Positions 6,891 to 15,700 of a DNA stretch of 64,000 nt are shown here, in pieces. The position numbers were made by a program, and so were the translations under genes. Source of the DNA: Ruminiclostridium hungatei (GTDB lineage Bacteria; Bacillota; Clostridia; Acetivibrionales; DSM-1351); NCBI RefSeq assembly GCF_002051585.1, contig NZ_MZGX01000028.1, forward strand, positions 1 through 64,000, read 5' to 3'. Position 1 is the stretch's first letter. Every line of letters starts with the position of its first letter. The notes beneath the pieces were generated by a model. That model saw only the letters and a program-made list of their open reading frames with translations. It was not told where the DNA came from and did no database searches.

Positions 6891-6963
6891 TCACGTAACG
6901 GGATATTTGGGACTTGTCCTATGTCACGAAAAGTGATATCTTATTTTTAATCACGGTGCGTGA
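6891..6963. promoter_or_regulatory. Three operator-like dyads upstream of rep, copy 2
   Basis: Identical to the TCAC-N5-GTGA array at 675-747; sites at 6891, 6924 and 6951. Confidence 0.7.
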
Positions 6964-6992
6964 TATTTTTTACATAATTGGAGGTTGCTACC

Positions 6993-8093
6993 ATGAAAAT
7001 TCGGGCGGTTAATTGTATGATTGATTGGCTTGAGTTTTCTGTCTTTGGTATGACTGAAATTGATGTTTTGAAGCTTATGGGTATTAATGAACTCATTTTT
7101 GATGTTAAGCGTGGTTTTTATTATGAACGTGTTTTGAGCTATGAAAATATTGTACAAGTTAGTTCTGGTTTGAAGGGCAATGACAGTGATAAACATGAGC
7201 ATATACATGTAAGACTTACAGGAAAGGGTTGTCGTTTGCTTGAACAATTTTATGGTACTGATGATATTAGGACTGAGATTCGTTGTAGGTTCATCCTTAA
7301 TGAAATTAAGGTATCCAGGATGGATATAGCCGTTGATTACAGTATGAAATTTGTTATAGATTACTTTCATTCGGCACTGAATAAGCGTTTAAATGGTGTA
7401 AAATCTATTGACCATGCTGGAAATTTTGTATCTGGGCTTACTCTTTATTTAGGCTCTAGGAAGTCGGAGAAGTTTTTTCGGCTGTATGAAAAAGATTTTG
7501 AAACTGGTGATTTTGTAAATTATAAAGACAGGCTTGAACTTGTTTTGAAAAATGAATATGCCACATTTGAAATGTTAAATGAAAACTTGTTGATAAAGAT
7601 TGTTTCAACGTATATGAACGATATTGTGTGGTTGGAGGATGATAGACGAATGTTATGGTCTGAAATGAAGAATGGTCAATGTGAAATATCTCCTAAGATA
7701 CGTCATAAAAAGACTACGCTTAAAGAAAAGCGGGATTACATATTGAATACATATGGCAAAACGTTAAAAGCATCCGCTGAAATGTATGGTACAAAGGAAA
7801 TTACGTCTGCTATTCATGAGTCTGTGTATTCTGAAAGGGATTTAAGGATGATTAAAAACGAAAAGGTTATTAATGTCATGAAATATAAAAAGGAAGCTAA
7901 AAAGCGTGATTTATCTCAACGTAAGGTAATTGATGAATTAAAGTACCATAAGGGAATTTGGCTTGATAGGCCAGTATACGAAAATGGTGAAATAGTTCGT
8001 TATGAAAAGCAATTTGTACAGCAGTTAGAGCCTGATAGAGACAAGCTTAATCAATTAAGTATTTTAGCAGAGCTGAATAGTGAGGTAGGGTAA
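6993..8093 (+). CDS. Rolling-circle replication initiator (Rep_trans/RstA-like), copy 2
   Basis: Identical 366-aa product to the gene at 777-1877, with the same motifs and ribosome binding site. In a tandem array, initiation at the origin of one copy and termination at the next would release a unit-length genome. Confidence 0.88.
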   Translation: MKIRAVNCMIDWLEFSVFGMTEIDVLKLMGINELIFDVKRGFYYERVLSYENIVQVSSGLKGNDSDKHEHIHVRLTGKGCRLLEQFYGTDDIRTEIRCRFILNEIKVSRMDIAVDYSMKFVIDYFHSALNKRLNGVKSIDHAGNFVSGLTLYLGSRKSEKFFRLYEKDFETGDFVNYKDRLELVLKNEYATFEMLNENLLIKIVSTYMNDIVWLEDDRRMLWSEMKNGQCEISPKIRHKKTTLKEKRDYILNTYGKTLKASAEMYGTKEITSAIHESVYSERDLRMIKNEKVINVMKYKKEAKKRDLSQRKVIDELKYHKGIWLDRPVYENGEIVRYEKQFVQQLEPDRDKLNQLSILAELNSEVG

Positions 8094-8368
8094 TGTTGAA
8101 GTTGAAATCTAAAAATTTCGTTTATGCTGATATTAAAATCCAAGGTAGGGTAAAAACTTTCTATTTAGGTAGAATTGATAAGTTGATTGAAATTGGTGAA
8201 TCTGTTGTTACTAGAAGATTAAAAGAACTTGTTGATGCTTATGTATCTGAATATGATATTCAGTACGTTCCTGATAAAACCATATATGGTCGTTATGTTG
8301 TTGATATGCAATATTTATACCCCGAATGGAAGCGAAAACATTCGGATCTGTATGGTGAGGTAGGGTAA
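8093..8368 (+). CDS. Small phage protein of unknown function (91 aa), copy 2
   Basis: Identical to 1877-2152, coupled to rep by a TAATG overlap, with the AGGTAGGGTAA repeats at 8083, 8143 and 8358. Confidence 0.7.
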   Translation: MLKLKSKNFVYADIKIQGRVKTFYLGRIDKLIEIGESVVTRRLKELVDAYVSEYDIQYVPDKTIYGRYVVDMQYLYPEWKRKHSDLYGEVG

Positions 8369-8437
8369 CACATTATTGAATTAGTTATTAACGGTTAAAC
8401 TGGTGAATAATCGCTGGGCCGTATAAGGAGGATATAA

Positions 8438-8728
8438 ATGAAATTATTAGTTATGAACGTTAATCATGCTGCTGGTATCAGCAAGAAAACAGGTAAGTCT
8501 TTTGACTTTATTACAATGACTGCTTTTAAGCCGGGTGCGGTCAGTGAGACTGATTTTAAAGGAATGAAACCGCTTGAATTTTTCTGCAATCCAGATATAT
8601 TTTCTCGGATTCCCGAACTTCCGTCTGTATGTGATGTTGAATACGAACTTGAGCCTGGTTTCAATGGTCAGCCAAAAATGACTGTTGTTGGTATTAAGAC
8701 TTTCAGCAAGCTTGAAATTAAGTTTTAA
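8438..8728 (+). CDS. Probable phage ssDNA-binding protein (pV-like), copy 2
   Basis: Identical to 2222-2512; strong AAGGAGG ribosome binding site. Assignment by position, size and inferred beta-rich fold. Confidence 0.6.
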   Translation: MKLLVMNVNHAAGISKKTGKSFDFITMTAFKPGAVSETDFKGMKPLEFFCNPDIFSRIPELPSVCDVEYELEPGFNGQPKMTVVGIKTFSKLEIKF

Positions 8729-8741
8729 TGGGGGGTGGGGC

Positions 8742-10103
8742 ATGAAGCGTAATATAATAATTGCTTTGATTTTAGGGGTATTTTTGAGCGTTTCATGCTC
8801 CTTAGTTGCCTATGCTTTAACAGCAAATGACCAAGTAACACAGGCTCAATTGGATGCCTATCCTTATTGGATTGAAGTAATTCAGCCTAACTATGATTCT
8901 CGACAACATACTATAATTCGTTCTGCTGGTCCTATACCTGCTAGTTGTTTTAAGTTTTGTACTGATGGTTCTGGTAAGCGTGTTTTGTATATTGATAATA
9001 GTCCATATAATTTTATATATTGTGACCATTGGATTCATGTTGCTGATGGTTGGACTGATTATAGTCAACCTTATAATTTTTTTGCTCGTGGTGGTATTGA
9101 GGACTCTCGTTGGTATGTTAGTGTAGTTGGTGGCAATTATAGTTTACTTGATTATGAAACTGCTGAACTTAATATTTTAAATCCTGTTGATAATAATACT
9201 TACAATACATATCAAGATATTAAGTTTAAATATACTGGTTTTAAGTATCTTGAAGTAGTTTTTAATGATAAAAATATTGCTGATGATCCTAAAACTGGTC
9301 TTGTTGAAAACAATATTTTGAATAGATTTTATGATATCCCCGGCGAATACACTATTCCACAATCTGAAATTCCTTATAGCAATTCCGAATATGAATTACA
9401 GTTTTATTATTCAAGTGATGGAAGCAATTATGTTTTTTGGAAATCAATTAGTTTTAAAATAAAACCACCTGACAAGAAGTCTATAACGTGTAATTTATCT
9501 AATGGACAGACTTATAATATTCCTCAGGATTTAATAATCCGTAGTGTTGGTTATTCTCCATATACGATTTATGTTAACGACTTGCCAATACGCCGAATTG
9601 TTGCAGATTGTGGGTTTTCTTTATCTCCGTCTATGGGTAATATTTCGACTGGTTCAACCAATAAACAGGATTTTTATAATTATAGGATTGGCAAAAATAC
9701 TGTTAAAGCTATAAAGGATGATGGTACGGTTATATTAGATCTATCTGTTACATATTTGAGGGAATTGATAGATTCTTCTGAATTGCCTTCTAATACTGTT
9801 GGTGACGGTAAAATGATTGATTTATCATTTCCGCAAAGAAGTGATTATCCTGATGGTATTTTAGGTGATGTTCAATTCGGATTTGCTTATCTTATATATT
9901 TAATTACATTTCCATTCATGGCTATAGCTAAACTTTTTTCTATCCTTAACAATCATTTTGCTACATTTTTAAATAGTACGTCTGGTGTTGCAAATTTCTT
10001 TAGGCAAATGTTCGGATTTCTTCCTACTGAGGTACTTACAGTCATTGTAATAACTATAACCCTGTCTTCATTCTTTGTAATATTAAGAATGGTTAGGAGG
10101 TAG
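8742..10103 (+). CDS. pIII-like secreted adsorption protein, copy 2
   Basis: Identical to 2526-3887: signal peptide, long extracellular region, C-terminal membrane anchor. The reading frame is intact, so both prophages could supply virion tips. Confidence 0.75.
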   Translation: MKRNIIIALILGVFLSVSCSLVAYALTANDQVTQAQLDAYPYWIEVIQPNYDSRQHTIIRSAGPIPASCFKFCTDGSGKRVLYIDNSPYNFIYCDHWIHVADGWTDYSQPYNFFARGGIEDSRWYVSVVGGNYSLLDYETAELNILNPVDNNTYNTYQDIKFKYTGFKYLEVVFNDKNIADDPKTGLVENNILNRFYDIPGEYTIPQSEIPYSNSEYELQFYYSSDGSNYVFWKSISFKIKPPDKKSITCNLSNGQTYNIPQDLIIRSVGYSPYTIYVNDLPIRRIVADCGFSLSPSMGNISTGSTNKQDFYNYRIGKNTVKAIKDDGTVILDLSVTYLRELIDSSELPSNTVGDGKMIDLSFPQRSDYPDGILGDVQFGFAYLIYLITFPFMAIAKLFSILNNHFATFLNSTSGVANFFRQMFGFLPTEVLTVIVITITLSSFFVILRMVRR

Positions 10104-10105
10104 CT

Positions 10106-10270
10106 GTGGAGCTTTTGGGGGCAATTATAAACACTATATGGCAAATGATGTGTATACCATTCCGAATATCAAATACAATAACATTTTCTCTTTGGCATTA
10201 CTTTGCCTTTATTATAGTTTTAGCTGTTTTATGTAATTCCATATTTCCAAAAAAGGGGGATGATAAATGA
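10106..10270 (+). CDS. Small phage membrane protein, 54 aa, copy 2
   Basis: Identical to 3890-4054. GTG start with a TAGGAGG ribosome binding site over the preceding stop; one hydrophobic segment and a basic tail. Confidence 0.65.
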   Translation: MELLGAIINTIWQMMCIPFRISNTITFSLWHYFAFIIVLAVLCNSIFPKKGDDK

Positions 10271-10473
10271 ACACTATAGATTCATTAATGACAAATTTGT
10301 TAGGTGCTGCTCCTGTAAATTATATAACTGATGCAACTGGTAATGTTTCTGTTGTGTATGATACATGGTTCATTTTAAAGGCCATTATACTTGTTATTAC
10401 TCTCAAGACTGTCTTTGATTTAATGCTTATTATTCCAAAGATAGTAGCTAGGAGGATTACGAAAAATGATTGA
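10267..10473 (+). CDS. Small phage membrane protein, 68 aa, copy 2
   Basis: Identical to 4051-4257; a single transmembrane segment with overlapping starts and stops on both sides. Confidence 0.65.
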   Translation: MNTIDSLMTNLLGAAPVNYITDATGNVSVVYDTWFILKAIILVITLKTVFDLMLIIPKIVARRITKND

Positions 10474-10633
10474 TGCAATGTTATTATCATTAACCTTTTT
10501 AGAGGGAGTATTCACTACTATAACAACTGCTGACAGCCCTTTTATGTTTGTATTTGGTATGGGGATGTTAGTTGCTATTATATCAATATTCATGTCTTTA
10601 ACAACTGTAGGAAGGGGGAAACGTCGTTTATGA
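10466..10633 (+). CDS. Small phage membrane protein, 55 aa, copy 2
   Basis: Identical to 4250-4417; hydrophobic, basic C-terminus, minor or alternative major coat candidate. Confidence 0.65.
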   Translation: MIDAMLLSLTFLEGVFTTITTADSPFMFVFGMGMLVAIISIFMSLTTVGRGKRRL

Positions 10634-10809
10634 CGGAATCATCTATGTCAACAATTTTATCAGGTTTAACAGATGTAACAACCGCATTAATCTCTGTATG
10701 TACAAGTTTGGTAACTGCGGTAGTATCACAGCCTTTATTGCTTGTCTCAGTTTTAATGGGGATGGTAGGCGGGGGAATTGCACTTTTTAAAAGCCTTCGC
10801 CACGGTTAA
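10630..10809 (+). CDS. Probable major coat protein (pVIII-like), copy 2
   Basis: Identical to 4414-4593; 59 aa with polar N-terminus, membrane helix and short basic tail, followed by the terminator at 10817-10864. Confidence 0.65.
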   Translation: MTESSMSTILSGLTDVTTALISVCTSLVTAVVSQPLLLVSVLMGMVGGGIALFKSLRHG

Positions 10810-10816
10810 AAATATG

Positions 10817-10864
10817 GGCGACACTGGGGAAGCGTAGCCCCCCAGTGTTGCCTATATTTTTTAT
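10817..10864 (+). terminator. Intrinsic terminator after the phage coat genes, copy 2
   Basis: Same GC-rich hairpin and T-rich tail as at 4601-4648. Confidence 0.85.
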
Positions 10865-10885
10865 TCTATTTTAGGGGGAAATAAA

Positions 10886-11665
10886 ATGACATTGATATTA
10901 TTAATTGTATTTATACTTTGTTTGTTATTTTTTATGGGTAGACCGAAGGAAGGCCAAATGGTTCTTGTCTTTGCTAATATAGGTGCAGGAAAAACAACAT
11001 TGTTGTCTCGTTACGCTTTTAAAGAGCAGAAGAAAATTAAAAGGGGTAAAAGTAAATATAAGCAGATAGTGTCTAATACTCCTATAAGTGACTGTATCTA
11101 TGTATCAGATATACATAAGCTACTTAACGATTTTGCACCGGAGAGAACGCTATTTTTGATTGATGAAGGTGGTATCGTTTTTAATAATCGAAAAATGAAA
11201 TTAACAGATAGGGAAATAGAGTATCTTAAGCTTATCCGGCACTATGATAGTAAAATGGTTATTGTATCTCAGTCTTATGATGATGTTGACATTACGATTA
11301 GACGTTTGTATACAAATATGTATTTACTTAATAAGTTTATTTTTGGTCAAACTTTAATTAAGCCTATAAGGAAATTTGTAACCATTGAGGAAGAAACAGA
11401 ACAGATAATAGATGCTTATGCCTTTAGACCAATATTTAGCTGGGGATTCCTTAACCGTAAAAATTATTATCATATGTTTGATACAAAATGGAAGCCAGAT
11501 GGTAGGCAACAACCTGAATATAAAGATTTTCAAGTTATACCTTATCGTTGGAAACTTAATGTTTATAACAAATATATTCACCCTGCGTTTTATCGTATTA
11601 AGATTAGAACTATTATGTTTTTTATGTCTTTAAAGCGTTATATATTTTCTAAAAGGAATATATAA
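10886..11665 (+). CDS. Zot/pI-type phage assembly ATPase, copy 2
   Basis: Identical to 4670-5449, with N-terminal membrane helix, Walker A NIGAGKTT and Walker B-like LFLIDEGG. Confidence 0.85.
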   Translation: MTLILLIVFILCLLFFMGRPKEGQMVLVFANIGAGKTTLLSRYAFKEQKKIKRGKSKYKQIVSNTPISDCIYVSDIHKLLNDFAPERTLFLIDEGGIVFNNRKMKLTDREIEYLKLIRHYDSKMVIVSQSYDDVDITIRRLYTNMYLLNKFIFGQTLIKPIRKFVTIEEETEQIIDAYAFRPIFSWGFLNRKNYYHMFDTKWKPDGRQQPEYKDFQVIPYRWKLNVYNKYIHPAFYRIKIRTIMFFMSLKRYIFSKRNI

Positions 11666-11679
11666 ACCATTCTCTTTTG

Positions 11680-11734
11680 TTGACTTTTATGTAATATTAT
11701 GATATTATATATGTAATAGATTAATATTACATAA
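11680..11734 (+). promoter_or_regulatory. Promoter with inverted-repeat operator, copy 2
   Basis: Identical to 5464-5518: TTGACT and TATTAT with 17-base spacing, bracketed by the 13-bp inverted repeat. Confidence 0.75.
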
Positions 11735-11747
11735 AGGGGCATTAATT

Positions 11748-12032
11748 ATGGATAAAAAATATATGGAATGTATTGCTACTATGGATTTGAGTACTTACAA
11801 CTATAAAATATTGCTCTTTTTAAATATACAATCATATACTCAATCTCAAATAGCTAATATGCTTGGTTTGCAGAGACAGAATGTTAATAAATATTTCAAG
11901 GAATTGGAAGCTTATGGTCTTGTTTCTGTCGAAAAAACAGAAGGCCGTAATACTTTCTATAAGGCTGTTACAAATTTAAGGCTTATAAAGCAGAATGTAA
12001 AAGGTCAATTGAAATTGGAATCATTTATTTAA
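11748..12032 (+). CDS. Winged-helix transcriptional regulator of the phage, copy 2
   Basis: Identical to 5532-5816; likely autoregulated through the inverted repeat just upstream. Confidence 0.8.
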   Translation: MDKKYMECIATMDLSTYNYKILLFLNIQSYTQSQIANMLGLQRQNVNKYFKELEAYGLVSVEKTEGRNTFYKAVTNLRLIKQNVKGQLKLESFI

Positions 12033-12379
12033 TTTTTGCATGTTGACAGCAAGACGGGAGCGTAGCGGTTCGGCTACCGTTCGCCCAGTAGACATTTAAA
12101 CGCAGAGTTTACGCTAATGCGACGGACAAAACACTGCCAATGTGTGCCATTGCACCCTTAACTTGTATCTGGTTTTATATTAGCTATTGATGCGGAGCTG
12201 ATGCAGAAGGTAGGGTAAACATCTATTCGCGCCTATATGCCGAGGGTTTTTCGTTTTTCTTTCGGTAGGTAAGCACCAAGGCTGATTTTATACAATTTGT
12301 GGATAACTCAAAACCCCCGCTCTGTAATACGGGGGTACAACCGTAGTAACTATAGGTGAAACTGTGGAAAACTCGTCTT
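12033..12379. other. Phage intergenic region, candidate origin/packaging signal, copy 2
   Basis: Same as 5817-6163 apart from one base (T12164 for C5948). It contains the AGGTAGGGTAA repeat at 12208 and the reverse-strand DnaA box at 12298-12306. Confidence 0.6.
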
Positions 12380-12625
12380 TTAATCTTTTAAACTTTGTAG
12401 TTTCTTTCGTAGTAGGTTAGAGTTATACCGATAGTTCCAGTAAATTTCTTTCAAGTCGAAGTCTGATTCAGAAAACTTCTTAAAGGTTCTTAAAATCTCC
12501 ATTTGTGAAAATTCTAGTAGTTTTATTAATATGTCAAGTTCGTCTTGGTCGAATTTGGCTGTATAAACCTTTTTGACTGCACATTTTTTTGTGGGTCTGA
12601 TGAAATGCCTGTAAGCTCTCTGCAA
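12380..12625 (-). CDS. Small phage protein of unknown function (81 aa), copy 2
   Basis: Identical product to 6164-6409. Here its upstream region is the palindromic right junction and the chromosome, so transcription could differ from copy 1. Its TTG start and the ribosome binding site in the att core are retained. Confidence 0.65.
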   Translation of the reverse strand: MQRAYRHFIRPTKKCAVKKVYTAKFDQDELDILIKLLEFSQMEILRTFKKFSESDFDLKEIYWNYRYNSNLLRKKLQSLKD

Positions 12626-12633
12626 TGTATTCT

Positions 12634-12654
12634 CCCTCCAATTACGCGAAATTA
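12634..12654. repeat. Right attachment site core (attR)
   Basis: Third copy of the 21-bp core. From 12636 it forms a perfect inverted repeat with the chromosomal flank: a 19-base arm, a 4-base centre, then the complementary 19-base arm ending near 12677. Joining the left flank to this right flank restores an empty site with arms of about 21 bases. Confidence 0.85.
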
Positions 12655-12757
12655 TTATTTCGCGTAATTGGAGGGGGTATATATTGCAAAAGGCTCACAG
12701 ACATTTTTCTTGAATTTATAAATAATACAAAAGTTGTAAACATCTTATACAATATAA
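12655..12757 (+). pseudogene. Right flank: inverted remnant of a related phage end
   Basis: Read on the plus strand from about 12656, this flank resembles the prophage's own end read on the minus strand: about 41 of 49 positions match, through the ribosome binding site and the first eight codons of the 81-aa gene. It would read MQKAHRHFS then stop, against MQRAYRHF in the intact gene. The similarity then ends. This looks like the decayed edge of an older, related element lying head to head with the present prophage. The rest of the stretch, to the helicase stop, shows nothing. Confidence 0.5.
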
Positions 12758-15700
12758 TCAAAAATATCTTCTTTTCACATACTCAATCATTTCCTTATTT
12801 ACTACTACACAACTGATTTCATCCTTGGCATTATTTCTACTACCACTGTTTGACAGCCAATTATGTGATCCTATCAGCATAAATTCATCATCAATTATTA
12901 ATGCCTTTGTATGAATTGGGGGAATGTATTTTAAGTCTTCTTTTAATACCTCTTTTAACTTATTAATAGCATACATACTCCCTGCATTATCACCGAAGTT
13001 ATCCTTTTCAACAATTTTATCGACCTGCTCTAATGTATAGTTGGTTTTGTGGTAACCAAAACATATTAAAAATTTATTGTCGTCAATTACTTTTTGTTTT
13101 ATTATATTAATCATTTCATCATTAACTACTGATTTAGTTATCCAAGGGCTTACTACATATATTGATTTATTTGACTTTTGTATTATATTTACAAGGAAAT
13201 TATAATGTTTTTTGGGCTCAACCAACAATCCACTAGTCATATACTCTTTAAACAGTTCAGAATAAATTTCACTTGATGATTTTTTCACGTCAAATAAATT
13301 TAAAAACTGTTCGATATGCTTTTTATCTATATCCTTTTCCGCTATCAATTCCGTTCTATAGATAGAATATATCAATCCATAATGCTCAATTGTTTCTATA
13401 GCTTTTGTCAGATAATTATTACTATTTTTGTACACTTCATAGTTACCAATAACTATTAGCTGCTTTTTAGCTCTAGTAAATGCAACATTAAGGAAGTTGG
13501 GTTTTCGGCCAACAAAACCTACACCATTATTCTTTTTTGAATCATCTATGGCAGAGCAAAGTATTATTATTTCTTTTTCCTGCCCTTGAAAAGAATGAAC
13601 TGTGCCAACTTCAATTTTATGAACATATTTTTCTATGAGTTTAACTTGATTTTTAAAAGGTGTAACAATTCCTATTTTACTTCTATATTCTTCCCCATAA
13701 AGCGCTATTATTGAATTTATAACTCTTTCACAAATGATTGCTTCACTAGAATTTTCGTTATTTTTATTTTTTGACCCTCTTACATCGATGAAGCAAAGAT
13801 TCTTTCCAAGGAACACCTTATCTTCATCTTCTTTTACAATCTTTAACCGTCTTTCATAAACATGTCTGTTTGAAAATTGAACAATTGCATTTTCACAACG
13901 TCTATGTTCATCAAGTATTATTCCTACCCGTTGTTCATTTAAAACCTCATATGTATCAGCTCCGCGGTCAGCCCCATGTTGAACGCTATTTCTCTCGATA
14001 TCAATACACCCTTCTGTATTCTGATCAAATTTATATCTCTCAACTAGACGTTCTTCACTACCTCTTATAGGTTCAAGTTGAAACACATCTCCAACTATTA
14101 TACATTTTCTCGCTCTATATAAAGGAGCAACTGCAGTATGCAAAAGTGCTTGTCCTGCTTCATCAAACATAATGGTATCAAATAATCCACTAATCATATG
14201 GAATTTGCTTTTATCAAAAGAATGCAAAGTTGTTGTCACAATTGGAAAACATAAAAACATGGTTTCCCACATAACTTTGATACACTTTGTATATGTATCA
14301 TCATATTTGTTTTCCCTTCTATAGAATGGTTGAAACCATTTGTCAGGATATACTTTTTCCAAGTTAAATATGATTTCTTTCTTGTTCTTTTTAATATATG
14401 CCTCATTTATTCTAAGGCCAAGGATAAATAATTCATTTCTGATATTTACAAACACAATATCATTAAAAAACAAATATTCTTTTGCATCCCAACTACAGCT
14501 AAAATGGTACTTTTCTTTTAAATAGTCATATGTATCTATTATCCCTTGAACCTTCTCAATATGAGTAAGTTTCTCTTCTATGTAACTACATTCTTCATTT
14601 TGACTTTTTAGTTCTACCTTATATTCATCTATCTTTTTGCTTTTTTCTTCATATTCCTGAATCATGTTTTGCTTAACTGTAATAAAGTGTTTCAGTTCAA
14701 GCTTATTATCTTCCAGCTTTTCTTCCAATTCTTCTTGTGTTCCATTCTCTTTCTCTATTTTTGAGAACTTCACGATAAGGTTTCCAATAATGGGAACCTT
14801 TTTGTACTTTTTTATTGTATCAATAATGACATTTATACTTTGGTTTTCCTTTCCGTTCTGCTTTATTTTTGTTAGGGCATCGTTAAGTGCTACATTAATC
14901 TCAACAAGCTCAGCCCGGCATTTACTTGAGCTTTCTTCAATATCAGAAACATGTTTACATATTTTCACATATTCGCTTTGCAAGTCACGGTTTATCTTTT
15001 CAATCAGTTCAGTTGTTATCTCATCCCTCACAATATTTTTTTGTTTTAGCTTTTCTAAGGTATCTCGCCGATTACTTAAATATTCCTTAATTTCAGCTTC
15101 AGCAATAGATATAACTTCCCAGTTCTTCTTAAAGCTATCAAGTAATGTAACAGTAGCTTCCTCGTCGTAAACATCTGAGTTCTTAAGATACTCTATCAAA
15201 GGTTTCAGTGCACCCATATTAAAGATATCCATATTTTCTTTTTTCCCGAGCCTAGCACAAAAAATGCCTTTGAGGTTCTCGTTTTGATATTTTGGAGATA
15301 AGCTATTTTGAGCAATTTCACTGAAATATTCAATCTCCCGGAGTAATTCCAGACCGATATTATCCACTGCATCATTGTTTGTACTAGTCAAAATCATAGA
15401 TTTATTACATTCACCTTTGAAAGGCGAAGAATAAACTTTTTGATTGTTATATCCAAATTCTTCCCACGGTTTATCCCAATTATCAACTATATCCTTAATC
15501 TTACGGGTAAGGTTATCTGCTATTATTTCTTTTAGAATGGTTGTCTTACCGGTTCCAGGAGGGCCACTTACAGAAGTTAATTCATTTGAATTATACGAAG
15601 AAATTACCTTCCATTGTTTTTCGTTTACAGAAAAGCCACTTGCGTAACTGCCGAAGTGAAAATTGTCATTTATCAAATCTATATGTTTTGAATTTTCATT

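Larger units (their letters stand above)
6418..12633 (+). mobile_element. Inovirus prophage, copy 2 of the tandem pair
   Basis: Head-to-tail duplicate of 202-6417 at an offset of exactly 6,216 bases. The only differences I found are G515 versus T6731, which changes Leu24 of the repressor to Ile, and C5948 versus T12164 in the non-coding region. Such identity points to a very recent tandem integration or duplication. In CTX-type phages, tandem prophages allow replicative production of phage genomes without excision. Confidence 0.9.

Noticed and set aside
12636-12677. Palindrome at the right prophage end read as a transcription terminator
   Set aside because: Neither arm is followed by a T run. 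The sequence is explained better by the att core and the inverted phage-end remnant.
12625-12816. 63-aa plus-strand ORF across the right junction
   Set aside because: It spans the att core and the helicase 3' end, has no ribosome binding site and no protein-like features.
14664-15170. 168-aa Ser/Phe-rich plus-strand ORF inside the helicase gene
   Set aside because: It is the reverse complement of the coiled-coil insert; its composition is a by-product of Lys/Glu-rich coding on the other strand.
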